The translations under genes and the position numbers were made by a program. DNA of 64,000 nt from Candidatus Solirubrobacter pratensis. GTDB taxonomy: Bacteria > Actinomycetota > Thermoleophilia > Solirubrobacterales > Solirubrobacteraceae. The notes beneath the pieces were generated by a model. That model saw only the letters and a program-made list of their open reading frames with translations, had not been told where the DNA came from and did not search any database. Of the stretch, positions 1 through 8,059 are shown in pieces. Location: positions 248,001-312,000 of the forward strand of contig NZ_AUEK01000009.1 of assembly GCF_000425945.1 (NCBI RefSeq), read 5' to 3'. How positions within the stretch are numbered: the first letter of the stretch is position 1; every line of letters starts with the position of its first letter.

Positions 1-1
1 C

Positions 2-259
2 GACGTCGAGTCGACCAAGCCCGAGCCCGACCTCGTGCTGGCCGCGCTGGAGAAGTCCGGCGCCGAGCCGGGCGACGCCGTGATGATCGGCGACTCGACA
101 TGGGATTGCCGCGCCGCCGAGCGCGCGGGCGTGCGCTCGATCGGCGTGCTCACGGGCGGGTTCTCCGAGCAGGAGCTGACGGAGGCCGGCGCGTCGGAGG
201 TCTTCTCCTCGGTCAACGAGCTGCGCGAGCACCTCTCCGACATGCCGTTGCGGGCGTGA
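2..259 (+). CDS. HAD-family hydrolase, C-terminal part (truncated by window edge)
   Basis: The reading frame is open from base 2 and ends at TGA 257-259, so only the last 85 or so residues are present. The phrase STKPEPDLVLAALE is the usual HAD motif III lysine followed by the helix, and VMIGDSTWDCRAAERAG is motif IV (GDS...D, Mg2+-binding acidic residues). The tail matches the GVLTGGFSEQEL and 'VFSSVNEL' endings of phosphoglycolate-phosphatase-like HAD proteins. The substrate cannot be told from this piece. A sigma factor follows on the same strand. Confidence 0.85.
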   Translation, partial: DVESTKPEPDLVLAALEKSGAEPGDAVMIGDSTWDCRAAERAGVRSIGVLTGGFSEQELTEAGASEVFSSVNELREHLSDMPLRA

Positions 260-273
260 GCCCGCGGCCATGC

Positions 274-299
274 GTTTGAACCAGGACGCGGGCGGTAAT
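274..299 (+). promoter_or_regulatory. Candidate SigB/SigF-type promoter of the first sigma-factor gene
   Basis: GTTTGA at 274-279 is followed after 13-14 nt by CGGTAA/GGTAAT (293-299), resembling the GTTT...GGGTA pattern of SigB/SigF promoters. It lies inside the longest possible reading frame of the sigma gene, which supports the internal start at 336 and suggests autoregulation. The -10 match is imperfect. Confidence 0.45.
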
Positions 300-335
300 G
301 ACTGCGTCCGACCGATGACCACGGTGGACGCTGCT

Positions 336-1184
336 ATGGATACTGTCGAAGCGAGTTCGCCGGTCGTCGCGCCGGCGCGAGAGGAGAAGACGCCCGTCCC
401 GATGACATCGGTCCCGCCGGCCCGCTCCGAAGACGGTCCGAGCCGCTCCGAAGAGGACCGCAGGCTCCTCATCCGCTACCACCGCCACGGCGACCAGGCT
501 GCACGCGAGCAGCTCGTGCAGCGCCTGCTCCCGCTGGCGCGGCGGATGGCCCGGCGCTACCGGCGCTCCGATGAGCCGCTCGACGACCTCGTGCAGGTCG
601 CCACGCTCGGCCTGATCAAGGCGATCGACCGCTTCGATCCCGCGCGCGAGACGGCGTTCTCCTCCTATGCGGTGCCGACGATGCTCGGGGAGCTCAAGCG
701 CTACTTCCGCGACAACGGCTGGGCGGTCCACGTGCCGCGCGGGATGCAGGAGCGCGTGATGCAGGTGGACACCACGGTCAAGGACCTGTCGCGGCGGCTC
801 GGGCGCTCGCCGTCGGCGAAGGAGGTCGCCGAGTCGCTGCAGCTGACGACCGAGCAGGTGCTCGAGGCGATGGAGGCGGCATCGGCCTACGACGCGGTCT
901 CGCTCGAGTCCTACCGCTTCGGCGACGAGGGCGACGGCGAGACCTACGCCGAGTCCATCGGCGAGGTCGACGAGCGCTTCGAGCTGGTCGAGTACGGCGC
1001 CACGATCGCGCCGACGCTGCAGGCCCTGCCGGCGCGCGACCGCATCGTGCTGCACCTGCGCTTCGTCGAGGACATGACGCAGGCGGAGATCGCCGAGCGC
1101 GTCGGCGTCTCCCAGATGCACGTCTCGCGGCTGATCCGGCGGGCGCTCGAGCGCCTGCGCACGGTCGCCGATCACGCGGGCTGA
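336..1184 (+). CDS. RNA polymerase sigma factor, SigB/SigF/SigG subfamily
   Basis: Alternative sigma factor of the group-3 general-stress/sporulation type. Region 2 is clear (ARRMARRYRRSDEPLDDLVQ, then LIKAIDRFDP and SSYAVPTMLGELKRYFRD), followed by region 3 (LGRSPSAKEVAESL) and a region 4 helix-turn-helix (MTQAEIAERVGVSQMHVSRL). I chose ATG 336 (282 aa) because GGTGGA lies 7 nt upstream and a promoter-like sequence covers 274-299. ATG 270 and ATG 315 are also in frame. It converges with an RsbW-like gene at 1217, the probable anti-sigma partner by proximity. Group-3 sigmas are held inactive by such kinases and freed by STAS-domain antagonists. Confidence 0.93.
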   Translation: MDTVEASSPVVAPAREEKTPVPMTSVPPARSEDGPSRSEEDRRLLIRYHRHGDQAAREQLVQRLLPLARRMARRYRRSDEPLDDLVQVATLGLIKAIDRFDPARETAFSSYAVPTMLGELKRYFRDNGWAVHVPRGMQERVMQVDTTVKDLSRRLGRSPSAKEVAESLQLTTEQVLEAMEAASAYDAVSLESYRFGDEGDGETYAESIGEVDERFELVEYGATIAPTLQALPARDRIVLHLRFVEDMTQAEIAERVGVSQMHVSRLIRRALERLRTVADHAG

Positions 1185-1216
1185 GCCCTGCGTCGCGAAG
1201 GACGCAAGGAGGAGCG

Positions 1217-1597
1217 CTACGCGCGGCGTCGCGGTCCGACCTCGAACCACACGTGCGTCGAGCCCTCGTGGACGCCCCAGCACGTCGCGACCCGCTCCAC
1301 CAGGTGCAGCCCCCAGCCGCCCTCGAGGCTCGGCTCGGGCGTCATCTCGATCTTGGCGCGCTCGCCGTCGCCCTGGTCGATCACCTCGCCGCGCACCTTG
1401 CCCTCAGCGCCGACCTCGAGCGAAAGCGTGATCGAGCGCTTGGGCCCGAACTTGACGCTGTTCGTGACGAGCTCGGACACGACGAGCTGGAGATCTTCCA
1501 GCACCTCTGGAGCGAGGATCTGATCGAAGACCTCAAGGGCACCGCGCGCCTGTGCAGGCGCGTCGTCTGCCGGGGGAAATTGGAAGCTGAACTGCAT
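1217..1597 (-). CDS. RsbW-like anti-sigma / serine kinase (HATPase_c fold)
   Basis: 126 aa. GHKL ATPase landmarks are visible: N-box ELVTNSVKF (42-50), G1-type DQGDG (74-78) and G2-type GGWGLHLVERVATCWG (93-108). Short single-domain proteins of this kind bind SigB/F-type sigma factors and phosphorylate STAS antagonists. Start ATG 1597 was chosen because the family homology begins there; the open frame extends upstream but that part is low-complexity and unlike the family. AGGGAGGGG lies about 13 nt upstream. It converges on the sigma gene at 336-1184. Which sigma it binds is inferred from position only. Confidence 0.85.
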   Translation of the reverse strand: MQFSFQFPPADDAPAQARGALEVFDQILAPEVLEDLQLVVSELVTNSVKFGPKRSITLSLEVGAEGKVRGEVIDQGDGERAKIEMTPEPSLEGGWGLHLVERVATCWGVHEGSTHVWFEVGPRRRA

Positions 1598-1639
1598 CGG
1601 GGGCGGTCGGCCCCTCCCTGACCGCCATGGAGAGTACGC

Positions 1640-1665
1640 GTTCCGGCTAAAGCATGGGCGGGCAC
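1640..1665 (+). promoter_or_regulatory. Candidate SigB-like promoter upstream of the 54-aa gene
   Basis: GTTCCG (1640-1645), a 14-nt spacer, then GGGCAC (1660-1665). The spacing equals that of the better matches at 3322 and 21472. The start codon lies 24 nt downstream. Weak by sequence alone. Confidence 0.3.
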
Positions 1666-1688
1666 CGGTCCGGGGTACGACCGTTTCC

Positions 1689-1853
1689 ATGGAGACCAGC
1701 GAATCAGACGTCGGATATCCCGAGGAGCAGCCCGGCGAGGTCGGCGACGAGACGACCGAGCCCGACCGCCCGCGCAAGGGCGGCCACGGCGAGGGCAAGA
1801 CGCCCGAGACCGAGAGCGGCGACGGCAAGGCGACCGGGAATCCGAACACCTAG
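1689..1853 (+). CDS. Small acidic hydrophilic protein, 54 aa
   Basis: ATG 1689 to TAG 1851-1853. The product is rich in Glu, Asp, Gly, Pro and Lys (starts METSESDVGYPEEQ, ends KATGNPNT), with no hydrophobic segment, so it is probably soluble and disordered. It is followed after 9 nt by the SRPBCC gene, suggesting co-transcription. I recognise no family. Its composition resembles small stress-induced hydrophilic proteins, but that is only a resemblance. Third codon positions are G/C-rich, as in real genes here. Confidence 0.5.
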   Translation: METSESDVGYPEEQPGEVGDETTEPDRPRKGGHGEGKTPETESGDGKATGNPNT

Positions 1854-1862
1854 AGGACCTCC

Positions 1863-2270
1863 GTGGGAGCCGTGGAGGAGACCGTCGAGGTCGAGGCTCC
1901 GCTGGAGACCGTCTACGACGCATGGACGCGGTTCGAGCAGTTCCCGCAGTTCATGGAAGGGGTCGAGCGCGTCGCCCGCAGCGACGAGACGCACCTCCGC
2001 TGGAGCGTCGACGGACGGCGCGAGTTCGACGCCGAGATCGTGGAGCAGCGGCCGTTCGAGCGGATCGTGTGGCAGGCGGTCGCCGGCGACACGCACCGGG
2101 GCACGGTCGCGTTCGAGCGCCTCGGCGATGCCCGCACGCGCGTGATGCTGCGCATCGAGGACGAGCCTGCCGGGCGCTTCGAGCGCACGGCAGGGCGCTT
2201 CCACAGGCGCCGCCTGCGCGGCGACCTGGACCGCTTCAAGACGATGCTCGAAGCGGCCCGGAAGCCGTAG
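1863..2270 (+). CDS. SRPBCC-fold protein (polyketide cyclase/dehydrase family)
   Basis: 135 aa. It begins VEETVEVEAPLETVYDAWTRFEQFPQFMEGVE, the typical first strand plus helix of the START/SRPBCC fold, and ends in a long basic helix (RRRLRGDLDRFKTMLEAA). These proteins form a helix-grip cavity for hydrophobic ligands; proteins of this short type are often found among stress genes in actinobacteria. GTG 1863 is preceded by AGAGGA at 1852-1857, overlapping the stop of the 54-aa gene, so the two are probably coupled. Ligand unknown. Confidence 0.8.
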   Translation: MGAVEETVEVEAPLETVYDAWTRFEQFPQFMEGVERVARSDETHLRWSVDGRREFDAEIVEQRPFERIVWQAVAGDTHRGTVAFERLGDARTRVMLRIEDEPAGRFERTAGRFHRRRLRGDLDRFKTMLEAARKP

Positions 2271-2272
2271 GC

Positions 2273-3211
2273 CTACGCGGCGGCGTCGGGATCCTCGTCG
2301 CGGCGGGGAAGCGGCTCGTCGTCCTCACGGCGGCGCTCGAGCAGCTCGCGCAGCTGGCCCGGCTCGAGCGCCTCGCGCAGCCGGTCGATCGCGGCGATCA
2401 CCTCGCCGCTGGGCGTCCCGCCCTCGGGGCGGTCGAAGCGCCGCGCGGGACGCAGCAGATCCTGCGCGCGCGCGGCGCCGCCGCCGGACGGCGGCTTGCG
2501 CGCGAGCGACTCGGCGTCGGGCGGGTCGCCGCGCAGCAGCCACGAGCCGTCGGGCCGGCGTACGAGCTCCTCGCGCTCGGCGAGCTCCGACAGCGCGGTC
2601 GACACCGTCGGCCGGCGCGCGCCGACGAGCTGTCCGAGGATCCGGTGCGTGAGCGCCAGCGGCACGATCACGCCGTCGCCGGAGACGCGGCCCCAGCGCT
2701 CGGCCAGGTGCCAGAAGAGCGCCTTCAGCCGGCGGTCCACGCGCGTGAGCTGCGAGATCGCCTGCGTGGTCGCGAGCCGCAGCGAGCGCTCGCTCAGGCG
2801 GTCGAACAGGCTCGCCGTGATCTCCGGGTAGCGCGTGACCTCGGCGGCGAAGCGGCGGTCCAGCACGGCGACCGTCAGCGGCGAGAGGACGGTCCAGACG
2901 GCGTCGACGGGCAGCAGGCCCGTGCGGCTGGCGGGCTGCCAGGGACGCACGAGATCACCGGGCCCGAGCAGCTCGGCGCTGACGTGATCCGCTACGACCA
3001 GCTCGCGTGAGAGAATCCCATCGATGATGAGGAGGCCGACATGATCGGCCGTCGCCCCCGCAAGGCGCGATACGTCCCAGGGCCCCACGGGCAGCCGGTG
3101 GCTGCGTACGACCAGCTCTCGCTCGGCCTGTTCCCTTCGCGTGTCGCTGAGCAGCGCGCCCAAATCGGGATCGGCGTCCAGCAGTCGGACCATATCCGGC
3201 GTCCGTGGCAA
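2273..3211 (-). CDS. Crp/Fnr-type transcriptional regulator
   Basis: About 312 aa. The N-terminal two thirds looks like a degenerate cyclic-nucleotide-binding beta barrel (LLIIDGILSRELVVADHVSAELLGPGDLV), followed by the C-terminal winged helix (LTHRILGQLVGARRPTVSTALSELAEREELV) and an extra charged tail of about 75 residues. TTG 3211 is preferred because AGAGGAGG lies about 10 nt upstream; GTG 3232 would place that ribosome-binding site inside the gene, and ATG 3193 is also possible. It converges with the SRPBCC gene and diverges from the RpoD-like sigma gene. The effector is unknown. Confidence 0.8.
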   Translation of the reverse strand: MPRTPDMVRLLDADPDLGALLSDTRREQAERELVVRSHRLPVGPWDVSRLAGATADHVGLLIIDGILSRELVVADHVSAELLGPGDLVRPWQPASRTGLLPVDAVWTVLSPLTVAVLDRRFAAEVTRYPEITASLFDRLSERSLRLATTQAISQLTRVDRRLKALFWHLAERWGRVSGDGVIVPLALTHRILGQLVGARRPTVSTALSELAEREELVRRPDGSWLLRGDPPDAESLARKPPSGGGAARAQDLLRPARRFDRPEGGTPSGEVIAAIDRLREALEPGQLRELLERRREDDEPLPRRDEDPDAAA

Positions 3212-3241
3212 TGCGATTGCGCCTCCTCTCACGATTCTGGG

Positions 3242-3267
3242 CTACCCAGGCCGGTCGGATTCCAGAC
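3242..3267 (-). promoter_or_regulatory. Candidate SigB-like promoter of the Crp-type gene
   Basis: On the minus strand GTCTGG (3262-3267), a 14-nt spacer and GGGTAG (3242-3247). The -10 is a full GGGTA match; the -35 has one mismatch to GTTT. It lies 31 nt before the chosen TTG start. Confidence 0.4.
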
Positions 3268-3321
3268 GTCGCGATCGCGCCCGGCGTGTCGGGCGGCACG
3301 TTGGCGCCCGTTGGGGCATCC

Positions 3322-3347
3322 GTTTCTCCCTGGTTTATCCCGGGCAT
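3322..3347 (+). promoter_or_regulatory. Candidate SigB-like promoter of the RpoD-like sigma gene
   Basis: GTTTCT (3322-3327), 14-nt spacer, GGGCAT (3342-3347), 26 nt ahead of the ATG at 3373. The -35 and spacer are identical to the site at 21472-21497. Confidence 0.5.
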
Positions 3348-3372
3348 TGAGCGGTGAGTCAATGGTGCAGCC

Positions 3373-4431
3373 ATGAGCACGGAGCGCGAAGCCGTGAACG
3401 GCCCCCTGTCCGCCCTCATAGACCGGGGAGAGGAGCGTGGTTGCGTGAATCTCAGCGAAGTCGACGAGCTCGCTCAAGCCTTGGAGCTCGAGGACGAAGA
3501 CCTGGGTGCCCTGTACGAGCAACTTCAACTGCGCCAAATAGAGCTGCGCGACGACTGCACCCGCGAGAGCGCGCCCGAGGCGCCGCTCGACGATGCCCAG
3601 TTCGCCACCGTCACGACGGACACCCTGCAGCTGTTCCTGAACGAGATCGGCCGCCACCGGCTGCTGACGCCGTCCGAGGAGATCGACCTCGCCAAGCGGA
3701 TCGAGCGCGGCGACCTCGAGGCCAAGGACCGCATGATCAACGCGAACCTGCGCCTGGTCGTCTCGATCGCGAAGAAGTACCAGGGCTCCGAGCTGACGCT
3801 CCTGGACCTGATCCAGGAGGGCATCCTCGGGCTCATCCGCGCGGTCGAGAAGTTCGACTGGCGCCGCGGCTACCGCTTCTCCACGTACGCGACGTGGTGG
3901 ATCCGCCAGGCCGTCGAGCGCGGGATGGATGCCAAGGCGCGGACGATCAAGCTGCCGATCAACCTTGTGCGCGCGCAGCGCAAGGTCGCTCGCGCGGAGA
4001 ACGCGCTGTCGCTGAAGCTGGACCGCGCGCCGACCGACGAGGAGATCGCGAGCGAGGCGGAGATCAGCGTCGAGGACCTGCTGGCGCTGCGCGATGCCGC
4101 GCGCACGGTCACGTCGCTCGACCGCCCGCTCGGCGAAGGCGAGGACGCCGCGTTCGGCGACCTCCTGCCGTCCGAGGGTCCGGCGCCGGAGGACGTCGTG
4201 CACGTCTCGCTGCGTGAGGAGATGCTGCGCCGCGCGCTCGACGAGCTGCCCGAGCGCGAGCGCACCGTGGTCGCCCTGCGCTACGGGATCGACGGCGGAG
4301 AGCCGACGCCGCTGCGCGAGATCGGCCGCCGGCTCGGCATCACGCCCGAGCGCGTGCGCCAGATCGAGTCCAAGGCGCTCGGGCGCCTGGGCCGTATGCG
4401 GGAGCTGGCCGCGCTGCGCCAGGCTGCGTAG
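3373..4431 (+). CDS. Sigma-70 factor, RpoD/SigA-like (group 1/2)
   Basis: 352 aa. A short region 1.1-like segment (about 10-57: [20 protein letters not shown]...) precedes region 1.2 ([21 protein letters not shown], from 83), region 2 with the -10 recognition segment ([17 protein letters not shown], 167-183), region 3, and region 4 with [19 protein letters not shown] near the end. This is the primary-sigma architecture, but short. The -10-contact segment reads [20 protein letters not shown] rather than the common QAITRAMADQARTIRIP, so it is more likely a second, group-2-type factor than the housekeeping one. An upstream promoter-like site suggests stress control. Confidence 0.9.
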   Translation: MSTEREAVNGPLSALIDRGEERGCVNLSEVDELAQALELEDEDLGALYEQLQLRQIELRDDCTRESAPEAPLDDAQFATVTTDTLQLFLNEIGRHRLLTPSEEIDLAKRIERGDLEAKDRMINANLRLVVSIAKKYQGSELTLLDLIQEGILGLIRAVEKFDWRRGYRFSTYATWWIRQAVERGMDAKARTIKLPINLVRAQRKVARAENALSLKLDRAPTDEEIASEAEISVEDLLALRDAARTVTSLDRPLGEGEDAAFGDLLPSEGPAPEDVVHVSLREEMLRRALDELPERERTVVALRYGIDGGEPTPLREIGRRLGITPERVRQIESKALGRLGRMRELAALRQAA

Positions 4432-4719
4432 GCGCATTGAGCCTCATCGTTCGGTAACCACGTATCCGCATCTCCCACCCGCGGCGCGGAGTCGCAGGAC
4501 CGGATCGGCTGGGACGTGCTGACTCTCGCCGCGCCGCCCCGAAGCGATCACACCGGCCCCTCGCGAGCCGGACAGCGAACCGACCCGCTCCCTTACCAGC
4601 GCAGTGCGCCGGCCCCCGCGGGGCGGGCACGCGGAGACCCGCGGCCACTACAGCGATCGGCGAACCGCGCGGGTGAGGGGATGCGGGTCTGTCTCGCCCG
4701 CCGGCCCGGGAGGGCGGCG
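4432..4719. repeat. Gene-free stretch with a long inverted repeat (family copy 1)
   Basis: No convincing gene. This convergent intergenic region holds the most complete copy of a repeat family seen in four places. The left arm 4582-4612 (GACCCGCTCCCTTACC...GCGCAGT) is the imperfect reverse complement of the right arm 4655-4689 (GAACCGCGCGGGTGAGGGG...GGGTC). Between the arms lies GCGGAGACCCGCGG, and the left flank reads CTCGCGAGCC. Related arms occur at 21612-21742, 40241-40274, 40468-40500, 60061-60097 and 60304-60340. Confidence 0.7.
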
Positions 4720-5211
4720 TCAGCTCGACGTCGCGTCCGGGTCCCAGCGGCCGTCGGCGCCGACGGTCCCGGTGACCGGGTTCTCGTCCGCCGGGTCGCC
4801 GGCGCGGGCGTAGGCGAACGTCATCCGCACCTCGGTCCCGTGGCCGGCGCTGCCGCGCAGCTCGAAGGAGTCCGACAGCGCGGCGATCAGCGGCAGCCCG
4901 AGGCCCAGCGCGGGCGGCTCGGAGCGAGCCGGGCGCGGCTGGATGCCGCTGCCGTGGTCGCGCACGACGATGGTCAGGCCCGCCTCGTCCGCGAGCATCT
5001 CGACCTCGAGCACCCCGGCGTCCTCTTCATAGGCGTGCACGACGACGTTGGTGCAGGCCTCGGTGACCGCCATCTTCATGTCGGCCAGCACCGAGGCGTC
5101 GAAGTCCAGCGCGTCGGCCATCCCGGCGAGCGCCTGCCGCACGACCCCGACACCCTCGGGCCGGGCCGGCATCGTCAACAGGACTTCGGGGGCGGGCGTC
5201 GTCATGGTCAT
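4720..5211 (-). CDS. RsbW/SpoIIAB-like anti-sigma factor (serine kinase)
   Basis: 163 aa. GHKL-type ATPase with N-box EACTNVVVHAY (51-61), VRDHGSGI (83-90) and LGLGLPLIAALSDSFEL (102-118). The final 25 residues (from about DPADENPVTG) are a polar extension. ATG 5211 overlaps the stop of the upstream STAS gene by 4 nt (ATGA), so the two are translationally coupled, the classical antagonist/anti-sigma pair order. Partner sigma is probably one of the SigB/F-type factors at 336 or 9312; this is inference. Confidence 0.88.
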   Translation of the reverse strand: MTMTTPAPEVLLTMPARPEGVGVVRQALAGMADALDFDASVLADMKMAVTEACTNVVVHAYEEDAGVLEVEMLADEAGLTIVVRDHGSGIQPRPARSEPPALGLGLPLIAALSDSFELRGSAGHGTEVRMTFAYARAGDPADENPVTGTVGADGRWDPDATSS

Positions 5212-5582
5212 TCTCCGGCCCCGTTCGGGGAGCGCGCCGCCGCTATCGCCTCCTCCCGCCCGCGCAGGACCGGCAGGACGGGGACGAGGCCGGTGATGTC
5301 GAGGATCCGCTGGACCCCTGGCTCGACCGTCTCGCCGACGCACACGACGTACCCCTGACCCGCCTCGATCGCCCGGCGGCGCGCGTCGAGCAGCGCTCCG
5401 AGGACGGAGGAGTCGACGAAGGTGGCGGCCGTCAGGTCGACAACGATGCCTCCGCCGCGTGCGAGGGCCTCCTCGAGCCGCTCGCGCAGCGTCGGGGCGG
5501 TGTAGATGTCGTGCTCACCCTCGACGACCACGACGACCACATCGTCCGCCGTCTCATCGAGCACGATGGGGTTAGCATCCAT
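5208..5582 (-). CDS. STAS-domain anti-sigma factor antagonist (RsbV/SpoIIAA-like)
   Basis: 124 aa, single STAS domain: VVVVVVEGEHDIYTAPTLRE, then VVDLTAATFVDSSVLGALL, where the DSS at 57-59 is the usual site of regulatory serine phosphorylation. Unphosphorylated antagonist sequesters the RsbW-like protein encoded immediately downstream. ATG 5582 fits the family length. It is divergent from ligD with 63 nt between; on its own strand GGGTAT (5596-5601) is a good SigB-like -10, but I see no matching GTTT -35. Confidence 0.9.
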   Translation of the reverse strand: MDANPIVLDETADDVVVVVVEGEHDIYTAPTLRERLEEALARGGGIVVDLTAATFVDSSVLGALLDARRRAIEAGQGYVVCVGETVEPGVQRILDITGLVPVLPVLRGREEAIAAARSPNGAGE

Positions 5583-5595
5583 ACGGGCGTGCACG

Positions 5596-5601
5596 ATACC
5601 C
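5596..5601 (-). promoter_or_regulatory. GGGTAT -10-like element before the STAS/RsbW operon
   Basis: Perfect SigB-type -10 hexamer 13 nt upstream of the STAS start. The position 14 nt further upstream reads GCGTCA, not GTTT, so this is only half a promoter match. Confidence 0.25.
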
Positions 5602-5645
5602 ACTAGAGGCCCACTTGACGCCGCCAGTCCGGTATCAAGGAGACG

Positions 5646-7079
5646 ATGGCCGATCGCCTGCAGCGCTATCGCGACAAGCGCGACTTCGAGAACACCCCGG
5701 AGCCGGGCGGCGACGCGGGCGCGCCGGAGGCCGAACGGCGCTTCGTCGTGCAGGAGCACTCGGCCCGCTCGATGCACTGGGACCTGCGCCTGGAGCACGA
5801 GGGAACGCTCGCGTCCTGGGCCGTGCCGCGCGGGATCCCGCCCGATCCGAAGCGCAACCACCTCGCCGTCCGCACCGAGGATCATCCGCTCGAGTACCTC
5901 GAGTTCCACGGCGAGATCCCGGAGGGTCAATACGGCGCGGGAACGATGCGCATCTTCGACACCGGGACCTACGAGCTCGAGAAGTGGCGCGAGAACGAGG
6001 TGATGGTCGTCCTCCACGGCGAGCGGGTCCGCGGCCGCTACGTGCTGTTCCGCACGAACGGGTCCAACTGGATGATCCACCGCATGGATCCGCCCGAGGA
6101 TCCCGACCGCGAGCCGATGCCGGAGGAGATCCAGCCGATGCTCGCCAAGTCCGGCCCGCTCCCGAAGGGCGACGAGTGGGCCTACGAGATCAAGTGGGAC
6201 GGCGTGCGCGCGATCGGCTACGCCGAGGGCGGCCGCCTGCGGCTCGCGAGTCGCAACGCGAAGAACATCACCCCGCGCTACCCGGAGCTGCGGCCGCTCG
6301 GCCGCGCGCTCGGCACGCACGAGGCGATACTCGACGGCGAGATCGTCGCGTTCGGCGACGACGGGCGGCCGAGCTTCGAGCGCCTCCAGGGCCGCATGCA
6401 CCTGACCTCGGAGTCGCAGGTCCGCCGGCTGTCGCAGTCGCAGCCGGTCGCGTACGTGATCTTCGACCTGCTGTTCCTCGACGGGCACTCGCTGCTCGAG
6501 CTGCCGTACGTCGAGCGGCGCGAGCGGCTCGCCGCGCTCGAGCTCGGCGGCCCGGTGTGGCAGGTTCCGGCCTACCACCGCGGGAACGGGCCCGCACTGC
6601 TGGAGGCCTCGCGCGCGCAGCGGCTCGAGGGGATCGTCGCCAAGCGGCTCGATTGTCCCTACACGCCGGGCCGGCGCTCCTCCGGCTGGGTGAAGGTCAA
6701 GAACGTCCGCCGCACCGACGTCGTGATCGGCGGCTGGCTGAAGGGCGACGGCGGCCGCGCCGGGCGGCTCGGCGCGCTGGCGATGGGCGCCTACGACGAA
6801 GAGGGCGAGCTGCGCTTCGTCGGCAAGGTCGGCACCGGCTTCACCGACGCCGAGCTCAAGCGCCTGCAGGGCCTGCTGGAGCCACTCGAGCGCCCGGACA
6901 GCCCGTTCTCGGGCACCCAGCCGCCGAAGCTCACGCGCTTCGTCGAGCCGGTGCTCGTGGCGAGCGTCGAATACACCGATCTGACGCGGATCGGCACGAT
7001 CCGGCACCCCTCCTACAAGGGCCTGCGCGACGACGTCGACGCGCGCCAGGTCGCAATCGACCGTGCGGGCGTTGAGTGA
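5646..7079 (+). CDS. ligD: DNA ligase D without polymerase domain (3'-phosphoesterase + ATP-dependent ligase)
   Basis: 477 aa. The N-terminal phosphoesterase domain (about 30-145) has QEHSARSMHWDLRLEHEG with H38, H44, D46 and R48 in the family positions. The ligase domain follows (about 160-477) with nucleophile K183 in EIKWDGVR, ILDGEIVAF, EGIVAKR and the OB-fold motif SSGWVKVK. The primase/polymerase domain that usually completes LigD is absent and is encoded separately at 11182-12087. AAGGAGA precedes ATG 5646. Ku follows 28 nt downstream, so the two probably form a non-homologous end-joining operon. Confidence 0.95.
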   Translation: MADRLQRYRDKRDFENTPEPGGDAGAPEAERRFVVQEHSARSMHWDLRLEHEGTLASWAVPRGIPPDPKRNHLAVRTEDHPLEYLEFHGEIPEGQYGAGTMRIFDTGTYELEKWRENEVMVVLHGERVRGRYVLFRTNGSNWMIHRMDPPEDPDREPMPEEIQPMLAKSGPLPKGDEWAYEIKWDGVRAIGYAEGGRLRLASRNAKNITPRYPELRPLGRALGTHEAILDGEIVAFGDDGRPSFERLQGRMHLTSESQVRRLSQSQPVAYVIFDLLFLDGHSLLELPYVERRERLAALELGGPVWQVPAYHRGNGPALLEASRAQRLEGIVAKRLDCPYTPGRRSSGWVKVKNVRRTDVVIGGWLKGDGGRAGRLGALAMGAYDEEGELRFVGKVGTGFTDAELKRLQGLLEPLERPDSPFSGTQPPKLTRFVEPVLVASVEYTDLTRIGTIRHPSYKGLRDDVDARQVAIDRAGVE

Positions 7080-7107
7080 ACGCCGCCGGACGTAGCAGAA
7101 TGTAGAG

Positions 7108-7983
7108 ATGGCACGATCGATCTGGAGCGGCGCGATCTCCTTTGGGCTGGTGAACGTGCCGATCAAGCTGTACTCGGCCGTCTCGAAGAAGACGGTCCGC
7201 TTCCACCAGCTCAACGGCGAGACGGGCAACCGGATCCAGCAGAAGCGCGTTGACCCGGAGACGGGGGAGGAGGTCGCCTACGAGAACATCGTCAAAGGCT
7301 ACGAGCTCACGCGCGACCGCTACGTGCTGATCACGCCGGAGGAGCTCGAGACGCTCGATCCGGAGAAGACGCGCTCGATCGACATCGAGGATTTCGTCGA
7401 CGAGAGCGAGATCGACCCGATCTTCTACGACCACCCGTACTACCTCGTGCCCGACAAGGGCGCCGCGAAGGCGTACGGGCTGCTGCTGAACGCGATGGCG
7501 GACGCCGAGAAGACCGCGATCGCGCGCGTCGTGATCCGCCAGAAGGAGCAGCTGGTCGCGATCCGCCCGCACCGCGACGGCGATCTGCTGGTGATGGAGA
7601 CGATGGTGTTCGCCGACGAGGTCGTCGGCGCGGACGAGCTGGACGGGCTGCCGGACTCCAAGGAGCTGTCGGTCTCCGACCGCGAGCTCACGATGGCGCG
7701 CCAGCTGATCGAGTCGCTGACCGACGATTTCGACCCGGGCAAGTACAAGGACGAGTACCGCGAGAAGGTGCTCGAGCTGATCGAGGCCAAGGCCGAGGGC
7801 CAGGAGATCGCCGTCCAGCCCGAGGCGCCGGCGCCGGCCAAGGTGCCCGACCTGATGGCCGCGCTGGAGGCGAGCCTCGCGGCCGTGCGCGGCGACGAGC
7901 AGGAGGAGGAGGCCAAGCCGAAGCGCAAGTCCTCCTCCGGCGGCGGCGCCCGCGCCAAGAAGAAGGAGACCGCGAAGTCCTAG
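7108..7983 (+). CDS. ku: Ku protein, bacterial NHEJ
   Basis: 291 aa. It opens with the hallmark MARSIWSGAISFGLVNVPIK and carries the core Ku barrel through about residue 230. After it come an Ala/Pro-rich linker and a Lys-rich tail (KPKRKSSSGGGARAKKK) of the kind that binds DNA and influences sliding over ends. Homodimeric Ku binds double-strand breaks and recruits LigD, encoded immediately upstream. Usual length for the family. Confidence 0.96.
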   Translation: MARSIWSGAISFGLVNVPIKLYSAVSKKTVRFHQLNGETGNRIQQKRVDPETGEEVAYENIVKGYELTRDRYVLITPEELETLDPEKTRSIDIEDFVDESEIDPIFYDHPYYLVPDKGAAKAYGLLLNAMADAEKTAIARVVIRQKEQLVAIRPHRDGDLLVMETMVFADEVVGADELDGLPDSKELSVSDRELTMARQLIESLTDDFDPGKYKDEYREKVLELIEAKAEGQEIAVQPEAPAPAKVPDLMAALEASLAAVRGDEQEEEAKPKRKSSSGGGARAKKKETAKS

Positions 7984-8059
7984 GCGACCCCCTCGGGGCC
8001 TCGCCAGGCTCGACACGGCGCAAGCGTAAAGCGCGCAGCCGACGGGAAGGGGTTTACGC

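Noticed and set aside
1598..1849. Upstream extension of the RsbW-like protein to 210 residues
   Set aside because: The added residues are Ser/Pro/Arg-rich, antisense to the 54-aa gene, and outside the family's normal length.
4516..5358. Plus-strand frame across the repeat and the RsbW/STAS genes
   Set aside because: Shadow of two clear minus-strand genes, and its start lies within a repeat.
7070..7107. GTTGAG-14 nt-CGTAGC ahead of ku as a stress promoter
   Set aside because: The -10 box lacks GGG and the site straddles the ligD stop; the genes most likely share one transcript.
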